Assembly (NCBI GenBank): GCA_927797885.1
Contig: OV696605.1
Location: 2,579,157 to 2,643,156 of the forward strand
Source of the DNA: Gloeomargaritales cyanobacterium VI4D9
GTDB lineage: Bacteria; Cyanobacteriota; Cyanobacteriia; Gloeomargaritales; Gloeomargaritaceae
Reading direction: 5' to 3'
Length of the DNA stretch: 64,000 bases
Position numbers and translations under genes: made by a program
The notes under the pieces: generated by a model
Seen by the model: only the letters and a program-made list of their open reading frames with translations
Database searches by the model: none
What the model was told of the DNA's origin: nothing
Shown here: positions 48,749 through 57,338 of the stretch, piece after piece
How positions within the stretch are numbered: the first letter of the stretch is position 1
Layout: each line of letters opens with the position of its first letter

Positions 48749-49633
48749 ATGGGTCAAGAAGTTACGGTCTGGGTGCCTGCCACGACGGCGAATCTGGGGT
48801 CGGGGTTTGACTGTTTGGGGGCGGCTCTGGATTTTGGCAACCGGTTTCATTTTGCCCTGCGGGCGGGCGGGGAACCGCTGATTATCCAGGGGGCAACGGT
48901 GGCGGGGGAAAATTTAGCCTACCGGGCTTTTGCCCTGGTGTATGAACGCTTGGGGCAGGCGGTGCCAGCGGTCACGCTAACCCTGGCATTGGAGGTGCCT
49001 TTGGCGCGGGGGTTGGGCAGTTCGGCGACGGCGATTGTGGCGGGTCTGCGGGCGGCGCATTATTTCCTCGGGGAACCGCTCCCGGATTCCCAGGTGTTGG
49101 CTTGGGGGGTGGGGTTGGAGGGGCATCCCGATAATGTGGTACCCGCCTGGTGGGGAGGCTGTCGGTTGACCTGCGGGGAATGCGTGACGGCGATTCCTTG
49201 GCATCGGGACATTATCCCCGTTTTGGCGATTCCTGAGTTTGAGTTATCGACGGCGGCGGCGCGGGCGGTGTTGCCCAGTCACGTCCCCTATCGGGATGCG
49301 GTGGCGAATCTGGGGGCGTTGGGGTGTTTGCTCCAGGGGTTGCACCAGGGGTCGCCAGAATTACTGCGGGCGGGGTTGCAAGACCATTTGCATCAGCCTT
49401 ATCGGCGGGGGTTGATTCCCGGTTATGACCTGGTGGAACGGGCGGCGCTGGCGGCGGGGGCCTACGGGGTGGTGATCAGTGGGGCGGGACCGACGTTGTT
49501 GGCGTTGACGGCTCCAAGGGAGGCGCAGGGGGTGGCGCAGGCGATGGTGCAGGCCTGGGCGGGGGTGGGGGTGCAGGCGACGGCTCGGATTGCCCAGGTG
49601 TGTGAGCGGGGGGCGCAGGTGACGGCGGGCTAA
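48749..49633 (+). CDS. thrB: homoserine kinase
   Basis: ThrB phosphorylates homoserine for threonine synthesis. The 294-residue GHMP kinase has the N-terminal VWVPATTANLGSGFDCLGAA, the ATP-binding LARGLGSSATAIVAGLRAAH, HPDNVVPAWWGG and the C-terminal YGVVISGAGPTLLAL. Length is normal. ATG at 48749. Aspartate kinase of the same pathway is at 23325. The strand is very G-rich, which gives long spurious frames. Confidence 0.95.
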   Translation: MGQEVTVWVPATTANLGSGFDCLGAALDFGNRFHFALRAGGEPLIIQGATVAGENLAYRAFALVYERLGQAVPAVTLTLALEVPLARGLGSSATAIVAGLRAAHYFLGEPLPDSQVLAWGVGLEGHPDNVVPAWWGGCRLTCGECVTAIPWHRDIIPVLAIPEFELSTAAARAVLPSHVPYRDAVANLGALGCLLQGLHQGSPELLRAGLQDHLHQPYRRGLIPGYDLVERAALAAGAYGVVISGAGPTLLALTAPREAQGVAQAMVQAWAGVGVQATARIAQVCERGAQVTAG

Positions 49634-49723
49634 ATCCCGGTGCCCCTTTGCAGAACTGGCGGTACATCGTACAATAGGGGCGTGATCCGGGCGGTTGTTC
49701 TTTCATTTACACCTACACCATCT

Positions 49724-51472
49724 ATGGTCAAAGCAAAGGGGCGAATCCGGCGGAAGGGTTCTCTTTGGCCTCCCCTAGTGGCGGGTTTGGGGGTGGGAGC
49801 CTTAGCGGGGGTGGTGGCGGTGCTGGTGATCAACCCGGAACGCTTGAGTTCCCTCTGGCCGGGGCAATCCGCTGGGATAAAGAGTGAGGATTGTACAGCG
49901 GGGACATTAACCGAGTTGGATATGCTCACCTGCTGGCATCTGCCCATGACCCAAACCATGACCCAACAGCGGTGGGATGCCGTCACCTTTGCGGCGAATT
50001 TGGGGGACTCGCTCATCCCCTTTTTGCGGCAGGCTCCCTGGCCAGAAATTGCGGCGGCGGCGAAAACCGCTCGGGTGCCAGTGCTGATGTACCACGATAT
50101 TCTGCCGGAGAAACAGGTTTTTTTTGATGTCACCCCTCAGGAGTTTGCCGCCCATTTGCAATTGATCCAAGAACGGGGGTTAACGCCGGTGAGTTTGGAT
50201 GCCCTGGTCACCCATTTGCGCACCGGTTTGCCCCTGCCCCCCAAACCGATTGTGCTGACCTTTGATGATGGGTATGCGGGGCATTATGAGTACGTTTATC
50301 CCCTGTTGAAAAAGTACAATTATCCGGCGGCGTTTTCCATTTACACCCAGGGGGTCGGGCAAACGGCAGGGCGACCCAAGGTGACCTGGACGCAGTTGCG
50401 GGAGATGGCGCAAGACCCCTTGGTGACGATTACCTCTCACAGCGTCACCCATCCCTTGGATTTGCGTCCCTTGAGCGATGCGGAATTGGCGCGGGAATTG
50501 AGTGAATCGAAGCAAATTTTGGAGCGGGAATTGGGCAAACCGATTCATTACTTTGTCTATCCGGTGGGGCACTACAACGACCGGGTGAAGGCGGCTACCC
50601 AAAAGGCGGGCTATGTGGCGGCGTTCACGATGCGCAATGGGGAGGAATTTTATGCGGGGCAGTCGGGCGATCTGTTGACCATTGAGCGGTTTGGGCAATC
50701 CCGGTTGGCGAGTTTGGTGGATACGGTCTGGGGAGGGACGGCACCGGCGGCTCCCTTGGCGGGGGTGGATTTTGGCGCACCGATTGCCCTGGAACGCCGC
50801 ACCATTGAGGGGGTGGATTTGGTGCTGGTCAGCGGGGGGCGGCCGGTCACCTACCATGCGGATTCCCGTTACCAGGTGGAGGAATTTTTGCGGAAGGAAC
50901 CCCGGGCGACGGCGGTGGTGGATGGAGGGTTTTTCTCCCTGGAATCCCTCACGTCTAATGTGATGATCGGGCCGGTCTATGCCCAAAATACCCGGCAATT
51001 TATCCCCGGTGGCAATGGGGACAATCCCAAGTTGAAGGGGCGGCCCTTGGTGGTGATTACGCCCAAGACGGTGCAATTTTTGCCCTTTGACCCGTTGCAA
51101 CACAACACCTTGGCGGGGGTACAGGCGCAGGTGCCGGGGGTGACGGATTTGTTTGTGGCATCTGCCTGGTTGGTCAAGGACGGTCAGCCCCGGGATTACG
51201 GCAGTTTTGGGACATTGTTTGGCTTTGATGCGGAGCGTCACCGGGCGTTCTGGGGGTTGAACCAGAGTGGTCAACCGATGATCGGCATTTCCACCAACCG
51301 GGTGGATTCGGTGCGGCTGGGGCGGGTGTTGGCGCAGGCGGGATTTCGGGAGGCGGTGATGTTGGATTCGGGGGCGACGGCGGCCTTGGCTTACCAGGGT
51401 CAACGGTACACGTACTACGAACCCCGTCCCACGCCCCATGCGGTGTTACTTTTGCCCCCGGTTACCCCGTGA
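49724..51472 (+). CDS. polysaccharide deacetylase fused to a phosphodiester-glycosidase-like domain
   Basis: A 582-residue exported protein. After a basic head and a membrane segment (LWPPLVAGLGVGALAGVVAV) comes a NodB deacetylase domain (about 140-330): VPVLMYHDILPEKQ, VLTFDDGYAGHYEYV, TSHSVTHPLDLR with the metal histidines, and YFVYPVGHYND. Residues about 370-580 match DUF2233/NAGPA: VVDGGFFSLES, MIGPVYAQNT and EAVMLDSGATAALAY. The pairing suggests processing of a cell-surface or sheath polysaccharide. The frame starts earlier, but ATG at 49724 yields a usual signal anchor. The GTG of coaX overlaps its stop (GTGA). Confidence 0.85.
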   Translation: MVKAKGRIRRKGSLWPPLVAGLGVGALAGVVAVLVINPERLSSLWPGQSAGIKSEDCTAGTLTELDMLTCWHLPMTQTMTQQRWDAVTFAANLGDSLIPFLRQAPWPEIAAAAKTARVPVLMYHDILPEKQVFFDVTPQEFAAHLQLIQERGLTPVSLDALVTHLRTGLPLPPKPIVLTFDDGYAGHYEYVYPLLKKYNYPAAFSIYTQGVGQTAGRPKVTWTQLREMAQDPLVTITSHSVTHPLDLRPLSDAELARELSESKQILERELGKPIHYFVYPVGHYNDRVKAATQKAGYVAAFTMRNGEEFYAGQSGDLLTIERFGQSRLASLVDTVWGGTAPAAPLAGVDFGAPIALERRTIEGVDLVLVSGGRPVTYHADSRYQVEEFLRKEPRATAVVDGGFFSLESLTSNVMIGPVYAQNTRQFIPGGNGDNPKLKGRPLVVITPKTVQFLPFDPLQHNTLAGVQAQVPGVTDLFVASAWLVKDGQPRDYGSFGTLFGFDAERHRAFWGLNQSGQPMIGISTNRVDSVRLGRVLAQAGFREAVMLDSGATAALAYQGQRYTYYEPRPTPHAVLLLPPVTP

Positions 51473-52236
51473 ATGTCCTGGGGTTAATTGCTGGCAATAG
51501 CCGTTATTACTGGGGTTGGTGGCGCAACGGGCAATTAAAACGCACCTGGCACACCCCCTGGCACAGTCCCACTGCGACTTGGGCGCAAAACCATTGTACT
51601 TGGCCGGTCTATGTGGTCTCCCCGGTGCCAGCGCAGGTGCAGATGTGGCACGCCTATCCCCATGTACAGGTAATGACTTTGTCAGACATTCCCTTGCCGG
51701 GGGTTTATCCGACCTTAGGGGTAGATCGGGCGTTGGCGGCCTGGGGTGCCCGTCGGTTGTACGGGACGCCGGTGCTGGTGATTGATGCGGGGACGGCGAT
51801 TAGCATCAATGCGGTGGATGCTCAGGGGCAGTTTATGGGCGGGGCGATTCTGCCAGGGTTGGCATTACAATGTAAAAGTCTGCATCAGGGTACGGGGGCA
51901 TTACCCTTGGTGAACTGGCCGGAGACCCTACCCCCGCTGTGGGCAAAGGATACGGTGCAGGCGATGCAGAGCGGGATGGCTTATACCCTCCTGGCGGGAC
52001 TGCGATTGTACCTGACGCAATGGATCGGTCAGGTGGTGGTCACGGGCGGCGATGGGGCATGGCTGTGGCAACACCTTCAGGACGAAGCCGCCAACCTGAT
52101 CTGGGAACCGGATTTATTGTTGCGTGCCCTGGGGGAGTTAATTCCCCGGACGGAAAATATTCACATAACCGCCGGGACAGGTCGGCCAGACCCCATCCCC
52201 CGCCCCATTTACATTCGGGGCGACCGAAATGCCTGA
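51469..52236 (+). CDS. coaX: type III pantothenate kinase
   Basis: CoaX phosphorylates pantothenate to start coenzyme A synthesis and, unlike type I enzymes, is not feedback-inhibited. The 255-residue ASKHA-fold protein has LGLIAGNSRYYWGWW as a variant first phosphate loop, TLGVDRALAAWGAR, VLVIDAGTAISINAVD and GGAILPGLALQCKSLHQGTG. It starts at GTG 51469 overlapping the previous stop. The C-terminal ~33 residues extend over the 3' end of the convergent pilin gene, a 99-base overlap, and look unlike the usual CoaX end. Confidence 0.92.
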   Translation: MNVLGLIAGNSRYYWGWWRNGQLKRTWHTPWHSPTATWAQNHCTWPVYVVSPVPAQVQMWHAYPHVQVMTLSDIPLPGVYPTLGVDRALAAWGARRLYGTPVLVIDAGTAISINAVDAQGQFMGGAILPGLALQCKSLHQGTGALPLVNWPETLPPLWAKDTVQAMQSGMAYTLLAGLRLYLTQWIGQVVVTGGDGAWLWQHLQDEAANLIWEPDLLLRALGELIPRTENIHITAGTGRPDPIPRPIYIRGDRNA

Positions 52237-52719
52237 ACTAGGGGCAATGCTTTCACACAAGACGGGTGCATCGGTGGACTGACGCTCTACCAGCCCATTG
52301 GGCAAGGTCACCTCCAGCACATCCCACTCGACCCCCGCTGAATATCGCTTGAGCGCCGAGTCTTTCGTGAAAGGCGTCAAGGTCACAAAGTTTTGATCCA
52401 CATTTTCCACCCCGCCGCCGCCTACATAGTTATAGGTTTTGGTGTCCGTAGGCATTCCCAAAGCCAAGTCGGTGAACGTGAAAAAGCGACCGTATTCATA
52501 ACGGTAGAGTTGTTGCGCCTTGATCCAGGCGTTGAGGGTCACCTGCGCCTCGGATTGTTTGGCTTTCGCCGACTGGGCTAAAAACGAGGGCAGGGCAATT
52601 GCCGCCAAAATCCCAATAATTACCACCACCACCAAAAGTTCAACCAGCGTAAAGCCGCCGTTACCAATCCGCTCACGCTGTTGGGTGTGCAGATACCGCA
52701 GGAGGAGAAAGGTGGACAT
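52138..52719 (-). CDS. type IV pilin-like protein
   Basis: A 193-residue prepilin. The 22-residue leader ends in IGNGG, followed by the processed N-terminus FTLVELLVVVVIIGILAAIA with the Glu-5 and the hydrophobic helix. The globular domain has GRFFTFTDLALGMPTDTKTY and two C-terminal cysteines (VLCESIAP, WPTCPGG) that may form the D-loop disulfide. It resembles PilA-like major pilins of cyanobacteria used for motility and DNA uptake. No assembly gene is adjacent. A 14-base palindrome lies about 100 bases upstream. Confidence 0.88.
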   Translation of the reverse strand: MSTFLLLRYLHTQQRERIGNGGFTLVELLVVVVIIGILAAIALPSFLAQSAKAKQSEAQVTLNAWIKAQQLYRYEYGRFFTFTDLALGMPTDTKTYNYVGGGGVENVDQNFVTLTPFTKDSALKRYSAGVEWDVLEVTLPNGLVERQSTDAPVLCESIAPSSGISVAPNVNGAGDGVWPTCPGGYVNIFRPGN

Positions 52720-52817
52720 AAAGCGATCCTCGCTTGACTGTGATTCCCATCACTCACCGTTAAATTACCCAGACCGCTTGTAGCTTACTACAGGCTTTTC
52801 GATAGAAATTACTAATA

Positions 52818-52831
52818 CCGTAGAATTACGG
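52818..52831. promoter_or_regulatory. candidate operator palindrome upstream of the pilin gene
   Basis: CCGTAGAATTACGG, a perfect palindrome with five-base arms and a GAAT centre, about 100 bases before the pilin start. No known regulator assigned. Confidence 0.3.
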
Positions 52832-52893
52832 AAATATGCCGAGGAACCCCCCGGTTTCCCCTCCGTGATCTTCCCTAATCAGCCTTCGGTCAT

Positions 52894-53715
52894 TCAAGGG
52901 CGGGAAGCGCGCCAACGCCGTCGCACCAGCCACCCCACCAGCCCCGCTACCAAAAGGTAAGGGCTAAATACCAGCAACCAGAGCGCCAACTGCACCAAAC
53001 CCACCGTGACATTGCCCAGGGTGCTGGTCGCCTGTTGCCAGGTTTCCCCCAACCGTTCAGGTATGGAACGACCGGCGTTTTCCACCATTGGGCTGGTTAA
53101 ATGCAGGCGAATGCGGGAAAAACGGACTCGGTTGAGCAAATTCACCCGTTGCGCCTCCAACTGCTCAATCTGTTCCCGCACTTGGCTCAATTCCTGGGTG
53201 ACTTTCAGCACATCCCCCACCGAACCGGAACGTTCCATGATTTTCAACAGCAATTCTTCCGATTTACGCAAATTCCGCAGTCTGGCGCCCACATCCACCA
53301 GTTGGTTACTCACATCCTCGGCGGTGACCTCCCGGCTCTCCAGCTTGCCCAGGGTGCTGAATTGAGCCAAAACCGCATCCAGTTGGGGGGCGGGCACCTG
53401 CACCTCCAAGCTCAAACGGCGTACCTCCCCTTTTGTTCCATTGTCTGTCAAATTCAGCACCTCCCCCCCCGCTTGGCGCGTCCAACCAACGGCTTGCTCA
53501 GCACTCTTGTCCACACTGTCCACCTCCAGGGATACTTGGGCGGTTTTCGCCAGTTGGGGCTGGATTTTAGCCGTATCCGCCGATTTGGCGACCTGGGTGG
53601 TGAAGAGGGCTTCCGCTTGGGTGACTGGGGCAGTGGGTTCCCGAGCGGCCTTCGGCGGCAGGGCGGTACACCCCGTGATCAGTGCCAAAATCAGCGAGAA
53701 CCAGAGGGGTTTCAT
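52894..53715 (-). CDS. DUF4349 lipoprotein
   Basis: A 273-residue lipoprotein with lipobox LALITGC at residues about 10-16, a DUF4349 domain (VSLEVDSVDKSAEQAVGWTR, then RRLSLEVQVPAPQLDAVLAQ and VTAEDVSNQLVDVGARL), a coiled coil and a C-terminal membrane helix (LALWLLVFSPYLLVAGLVGW). The function of the domain is unknown. It is the third gene of a minus-strand set with the potassium genes, and its ATG overlaps the stop of the TrkA-like gene by 4 bases. That coupling suggests a role at the membrane with ion flux, unproven. Confidence 0.85.
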   Translation of the reverse strand: MKPLWFSLILALITGCTALPPKAAREPTAPVTQAEALFTTQVAKSADTAKIQPQLAKTAQVSLEVDSVDKSAEQAVGWTRQAGGEVLNLTDNGTKGEVRRLSLEVQVPAPQLDAVLAQFSTLGKLESREVTAEDVSNQLVDVGARLRNLRKSEELLLKIMERSGSVGDVLKVTQELSQVREQIEQLEAQRVNLLNRVRFSRIRLHLTSPMVENAGRSIPERLGETWQQATSTLGNVTVGLVQLALWLLVFSPYLLVAGLVGWLVRRRWRASRP

Positions 53716-54407
53716 CGCCCCAAATCCGTAATTTTATTCAGGGCTTGGTTACTGCCAATCACCCACATCATCATCCCCGCCTCCAACGGCGCAGTGGGGT
53801 TGGGATTAATCTCAAAATGGGACCCCTGGCGACCGAGGGCAATCACGCTCACACCGTATTCATTTCGTAGCTTCAAATCCACAATACTTTTGCCCACAAA
53901 TGCCTCCGGTACCCGCACCTCCACGATGCTATTTTCCGGGTCAAGTTCCAACCGTTCAATGATGTTGGGACGTACCAAGGAACGAGCCAGATGTTCCCCC
54001 ATTTGTTTTTCAGGATAAACCACCTTGGTCGCCCCTACTTTTTCTAATAAACGACCATGAATATCTGTGGAAGCCTTAGCGATGATATGGGCAACGTTCC
54101 CTTCCTTCAAATTCAGCGTTGTGACCACACTTTCTTGAATATAATTGCCAATCGCCACAATCACCGTTTCAAACTCAAATAAACCCGCATCCTTCAAAGC
54201 GCCTGGGTCAGTGCTATCCAGTTCCACCGCATGATCCACCACCGCCTCATCCGAAACACACGCCACCAGGTGTTCATCCTTATCCACCCCCAGGACTTCA
54301 CAGCCCATACTTTTCAAGGTTCGGCAGACCGACCGCCCAAAGCGACCCAAACCAATCACCGCAAATTGATGGCTGTGTTGGCGACGCCGGTTCCAAAAAG
54401 CCTGCAT
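53712..54407 (-). CDS. ktrA: potassium uptake regulatory subunit KtrA/TrkA-like
   Basis: A 231-residue cytosolic RCK protein that gates the KtrB channel-like pore by nucleotide binding. The TrkA-N Rossmann domain (about 12-130) reads AVIGLGRFGRSVCRTLKSMG, then EVLGVDKDEHLV and TVIVAIGNYIQESVVTTLNL. The TrkA-C domain follows with EVRVPEAFVGKSIVDLKLRN. ATG at 54407. It lies 24 bases after the KtrB gene and overlaps the DUF4349 gene, so all three are an operon. In cyanobacteria this system serves sodium-dependent potassium uptake and osmotic response. Confidence 0.9.
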   Translation of the reverse strand: MQAFWNRRRQHSHQFAVIGLGRFGRSVCRTLKSMGCEVLGVDKDEHLVACVSDEAVVDHAVELDSTDPGALKDAGLFEFETVIVAIGNYIQESVVTTLNLKEGNVAHIIAKASTDIHGRLLEKVGATKVVYPEKQMGEHLARSLVRPNIIERLELDPENSIVEVRVPEAFVGKSIVDLKLRNEYGVSVIALGRQGSHFEINPNPTAPLEAGMMMWVIGSNQALNKITDLGR

Positions 54408-54431
54408 AAAGTTCCTGCCAGTGCGCTTATT

Positions 54432-55763
54432 TTACCCTACCAAAAAAGTCTCCTCTGGGTAATGGGTACGCAGGGGACGGGGTTCTCGAAACAGAGCCGC
54501 CATCAGTAACAATACCCCCACCCGACCCGCATACATGGTGAGGATAATCAATAGCTTCCCCGACAGAGATAAGCCACCGGTAATCCCGGTCGAAAGCCCC
54601 ACCGTCCCAAAGGCGGAAACCACCTCAAAAAATAATTGCAAAAAAGTGAATCCATGTTCCGCTTCCGTAATCGAAATCAGGGTCAGCATCAGCAGTACCA
54701 AGCTCATGGAACCCACCAGTACCGCAATCGCTTTATAAATCAAAATCGGGGGAATTTCCCGTTCGTAAATAATCACCTCCTCGTGCCCCCGTAAAATCGC
54801 CCGGGTTGCCCGCAATAACACCCGCACAGTTGTCGTTTTGATCCCCCCGCCGGTTCCCCCAGGACTGGCACCAATAAACATGAGAACAATCGTGAAAAAT
54901 AAACCGGTCGCCGTCATTTTGCTAGTATCAATGGTATTAAAACCCGCCGTTCTCGTTGTAACCGATTGGAACCAAGCCGCCAAAAACTGTTCCCCTAAAT
55001 TCATCCGCCCTAGGGTATCGGGATTATTCCCCTCAATCAACCAAAATGCCACCGTCCCCACCCCCAAAAGCACCAGGGTCGTACTCACCACCACTTTCGT
55101 ATTCAGACTAAAGGTAAACCGTTCCGGATGTTGACAAGTGAGCCTTAAGTAAAATTCCAACAAGACTTGATAGCCAATCCCCCCCAGAATAATTAAAGCC
55201 GTGGTTGTAAATACCAAAAGAGGTGCATTAAAATAACTCATAAAACTATTAGAAAATAAACTAAATCCCGCATTATTAAACGCACTGATACTATGAAAAA
55301 TGCTCTGCCACAGACCGCCCCAAAACCCAAATCTTGGCACAAAAAATGCCATCAACGCCAACATCCCCACCAATTCCAATATCCCCGTCGCCAGGAAAAT
55401 AGAACGCAGGAGAGCGCTGATGCCCCCGATGCCCGTTTGATCCAAAGCCTGTTGCACCGCCAATTTATCCTTCAACCGAAACCGCCGTCCCAGCAATAAC
55501 ATCAATAGGGTCATGGAGGTCATGTAGCCCAACCCACCAATTTGTACTAACAAAAGCAGGATCAGCTGTCCCCAAAAGGAGTAATAAGTGCCCACATCCA
55601 CGACGGACAAGCCGGTGACACACACCGCCGATGTAGCGGTAAATAAAGCCGTCAATAGGGAATTCCAGCCCGGCGCCTGGGTGGACAGGGGCAACCACAA
55701 CAGCAGGGTTCCCACCCCAATCACCAGAAGAAAGCCGAGACAAATCGTACGGGCGGGGGTCAT
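54432..55763 (-). CDS. ktrB: potassium transporter KtrB/TrkH family pore subunit
   Basis: The 443-residue protein has the fourfold membrane-pore-membrane layout of Trk/Ktr transporters. Selectivity-type loops are TATSAVCVTGLSVVD, HSISAFNNAGFSLFSN, VTTRTAGFNTIDTS and EVVSAFGTVGLSTGI. The gate-loop glycines near SPGGTGGGIKTTT fit KtrB. It takes up K+ with Na+ and works with KtrA. ATG at 55763 is only 36 bases from the divergent CNNM gene, so both promoters overlap in a very short space. Confidence 0.93.
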   Translation of the reverse strand: MTPARTICLGFLLVIGVGTLLLWLPLSTQAPGWNSLLTALFTATSAVCVTGLSVVDVGTYYSFWGQLILLLLVQIGGLGYMTSMTLLMLLLGRRFRLKDKLAVQQALDQTGIGGISALLRSIFLATGILELVGMLALMAFFVPRFGFWGGLWQSIFHSISAFNNAGFSLFSNSFMSYFNAPLLVFTTTALIILGGIGYQVLLEFYLRLTCQHPERFTFSLNTKVVVSTTLVLLGVGTVAFWLIEGNNPDTLGRMNLGEQFLAAWFQSVTTRTAGFNTIDTSKMTATGLFFTIVLMFIGASPGGTGGGIKTTTVRVLLRATRAILRGHEEVIIYEREIPPILIYKAIAVLVGSMSLVLLMLTLISITEAEHGFTFLQLFFEVVSAFGTVGLSTGITGGLSLSGKLLIILTMYAGRVGVLLLMAALFREPRPLRTHYPEETFLVG

Positions 55764-55799
55764 AATGAGGTACTAGGGTGGCTTCCTAACCCTTTATAC

Positions 55800-57098
55800 A
55801 TGAACACCTTGTCTGCGCTCGGCTTAATTCTGGTTCTGACCCTCATCAATGGTCTATTTGCCATGTCAGAACTGGCAATTATTTCCGCCCGCAAAGCCCG
55901 CCTCCAGCAACAGGCGAACGAGGGTAATGCCGGTGCCCAAAGGGTTTTGGATTTAGCCAGCAATCCGACCCGTATGCTCTCCACCATTCAAATCGTGATT
56001 ACCCTCATCGGTATCCTAATTGGGGCTTTCGGGGAAGCGACCCTCGGCAACAGTTTAGAAGCCAGTTTAACCCAAATTGCCTTCTTGGCACCCTATGCCT
56101 CCGTCCTGGCCACTTTAGGGGTGGCTGTGGGCAGTACCTACATTGCCCTGGTGGTGGGGGAATTGGTACCCAAACAGATGGGTTTGAGCCACCCGGAACC
56201 CATTGCCATTTTCATGGCCGCCCCCCTGGATTGGTTATCCCGGCTGATGGCTCCCTTCGTAACTATTCTCAGCATTTCGGCGCAGACCATTCTCACCCTG
56301 ATGGGGATTGAACCCATCCAAGAGCCGCAGGTTTCCGAGGAAGAGATTAAAATTCTCATCCAACAGGGCACAGAAGCGGGCACTTTTGCCGAATCGGAAC
56401 AGGATTTGGTTGAACGGGTGTTTCGGTTAGGGGATCAACGGATTAGTGCCCTGATGACCCCCCGCCCGGATATTGTCTGGCTGGATTTGGAAGACCCGCC
56501 CAGCAAAAATCAACAGGAAATTTGTGAAAATAACTACTCCCGTTTCCCAGTATGCCAAGGGGATTTGGATCATGTAGTGGGGATTGTCTCCGCCCAGGAT
56601 TTATTGGCGCAAGCGATTCAAAATCAACCCTTTGACCTCACCCGCCAACTCAGTCCACCCCTCTACGTACCAGAAAATACCCATGCCCTGAAGGTGCTGG
56701 AACTCCTGCGCCAGTCCGGCTCGCCCATGGCTTTGGTGGTGGATGAATACGGAGTGATTCAGGGATTGGTGACCTTCAAGGACATTTTAGAAGCCCTGAT
56801 TGGGGATATTCCCTCGCTGGATGACGAGGATGAACCGGGGGCAATCCAACGGGAAGACGGCTCTTGGTTGGTGGATGGACTGTTGGGCATTGACAAATTT
56901 CAAGAATTATTCCCCGTTCCCGAATTGCCAGAAAATCCTTCTTATCACACCCTGGCTGGGTTAATTATTGACCATTTAGGGCATATTCCCCAGGTGGCGG
57001 AGCAGTTTGAATGGGGTGGGCTGGGGTTTGAGATTGTGGATATGGATGGCAATCGGGTGGACAAGGTTTTAATTACCTGCCCCCAGTTGTCCAAGTAG
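55800..57098 (+). CDS. CNNM/CorC-type transporter (DUF21, CBS pair, CorC_HlyC domains)
   Basis: A 432-residue membrane protein. The N-terminal DUF21 domain has about four helices (SALGLILVLTLINGLFAMSE, then LASNPTRMLSTIQIVITLIG). Two CBS domains follow (LMTPRPDIVWLDLED and YSRFPVCQGDLDHVVGIVSA), then the C-terminal CorC_HlyC fold (QREDGSWLVDGLLGIDKFQ). Members export magnesium or affect metal balance; the older hemolysin label is misleading. ATG at 55800. It ends just before the tRNA-Gly gene. Confidence 0.9.
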   Translation: MNTLSALGLILVLTLINGLFAMSELAIISARKARLQQQANEGNAGAQRVLDLASNPTRMLSTIQIVITLIGILIGAFGEATLGNSLEASLTQIAFLAPYASVLATLGVAVGSTYIALVVGELVPKQMGLSHPEPIAIFMAAPLDWLSRLMAPFVTILSISAQTILTLMGIEPIQEPQVSEEEIKILIQQGTEAGTFAESEQDLVERVFRLGDQRISALMTPRPDIVWLDLEDPPSKNQQEICENNYSRFPVCQGDLDHVVGIVSAQDLLAQAIQNQPFDLTRQLSPPLYVPENTHALKVLELLRQSGSPMALVVDEYGVIQGLVTFKDILEALIGDIPSLDDEDEPGAIQREDGSWLVDGLLGIDKFQELFPVPELPENPSYHTLAGLIIDHLGHIPQVAEQFEWGGLGFEIVDMDGNRVDKVLITCPQLSK

Positions 57099-57120
57099 AG
57101 TGCTATCATATTTAAGCACT
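57099..57120 (+). terminator. hairpin between the CNNM gene and tRNA-Gly
   Basis: AGTGCT and AGCACT enclose ten bases and touch the first base of the tRNA. It could end the CNNM transcript or shape the tRNA leader; there is no T run. Confidence 0.35.
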
Positions 57121-57192
<72 letters not shown>

Positions 57193-57246
57193 TACCCAAT
57201 AAGAAGCTAGATTCCCGGTATTTACGGTACTTACAGGATTCACCCC

Positions 57247-57277
57247 ATTAGTACACCAAAGCTAGGGATTAGTACAG
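57247..57277. repeat. paired ATTAGTACA direct repeats
   Basis: ATTAGTACA starts at 57247 and again at 57268, 21 bases apart, that is two helical turns. They lie between the tRNA and the integrase and could be arm-type sites for the integrase or excisionase. Confidence 0.45.
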
Positions 57278-57338
57278 AAATATAGCGGAATATCCAAGTT
57301 TGGATGTAAGATGGGTGTAGTCAGATGTAGGCAAGGAT

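Noticed and set aside
50180-51439. 419-codon open frame antisense to the deacetylase-glycosidase gene
   Set aside because: Composition is again His/Gln/Arg/Pro-rich, typical of an antisense shadow; the sense frame has clear catalytic motifs.
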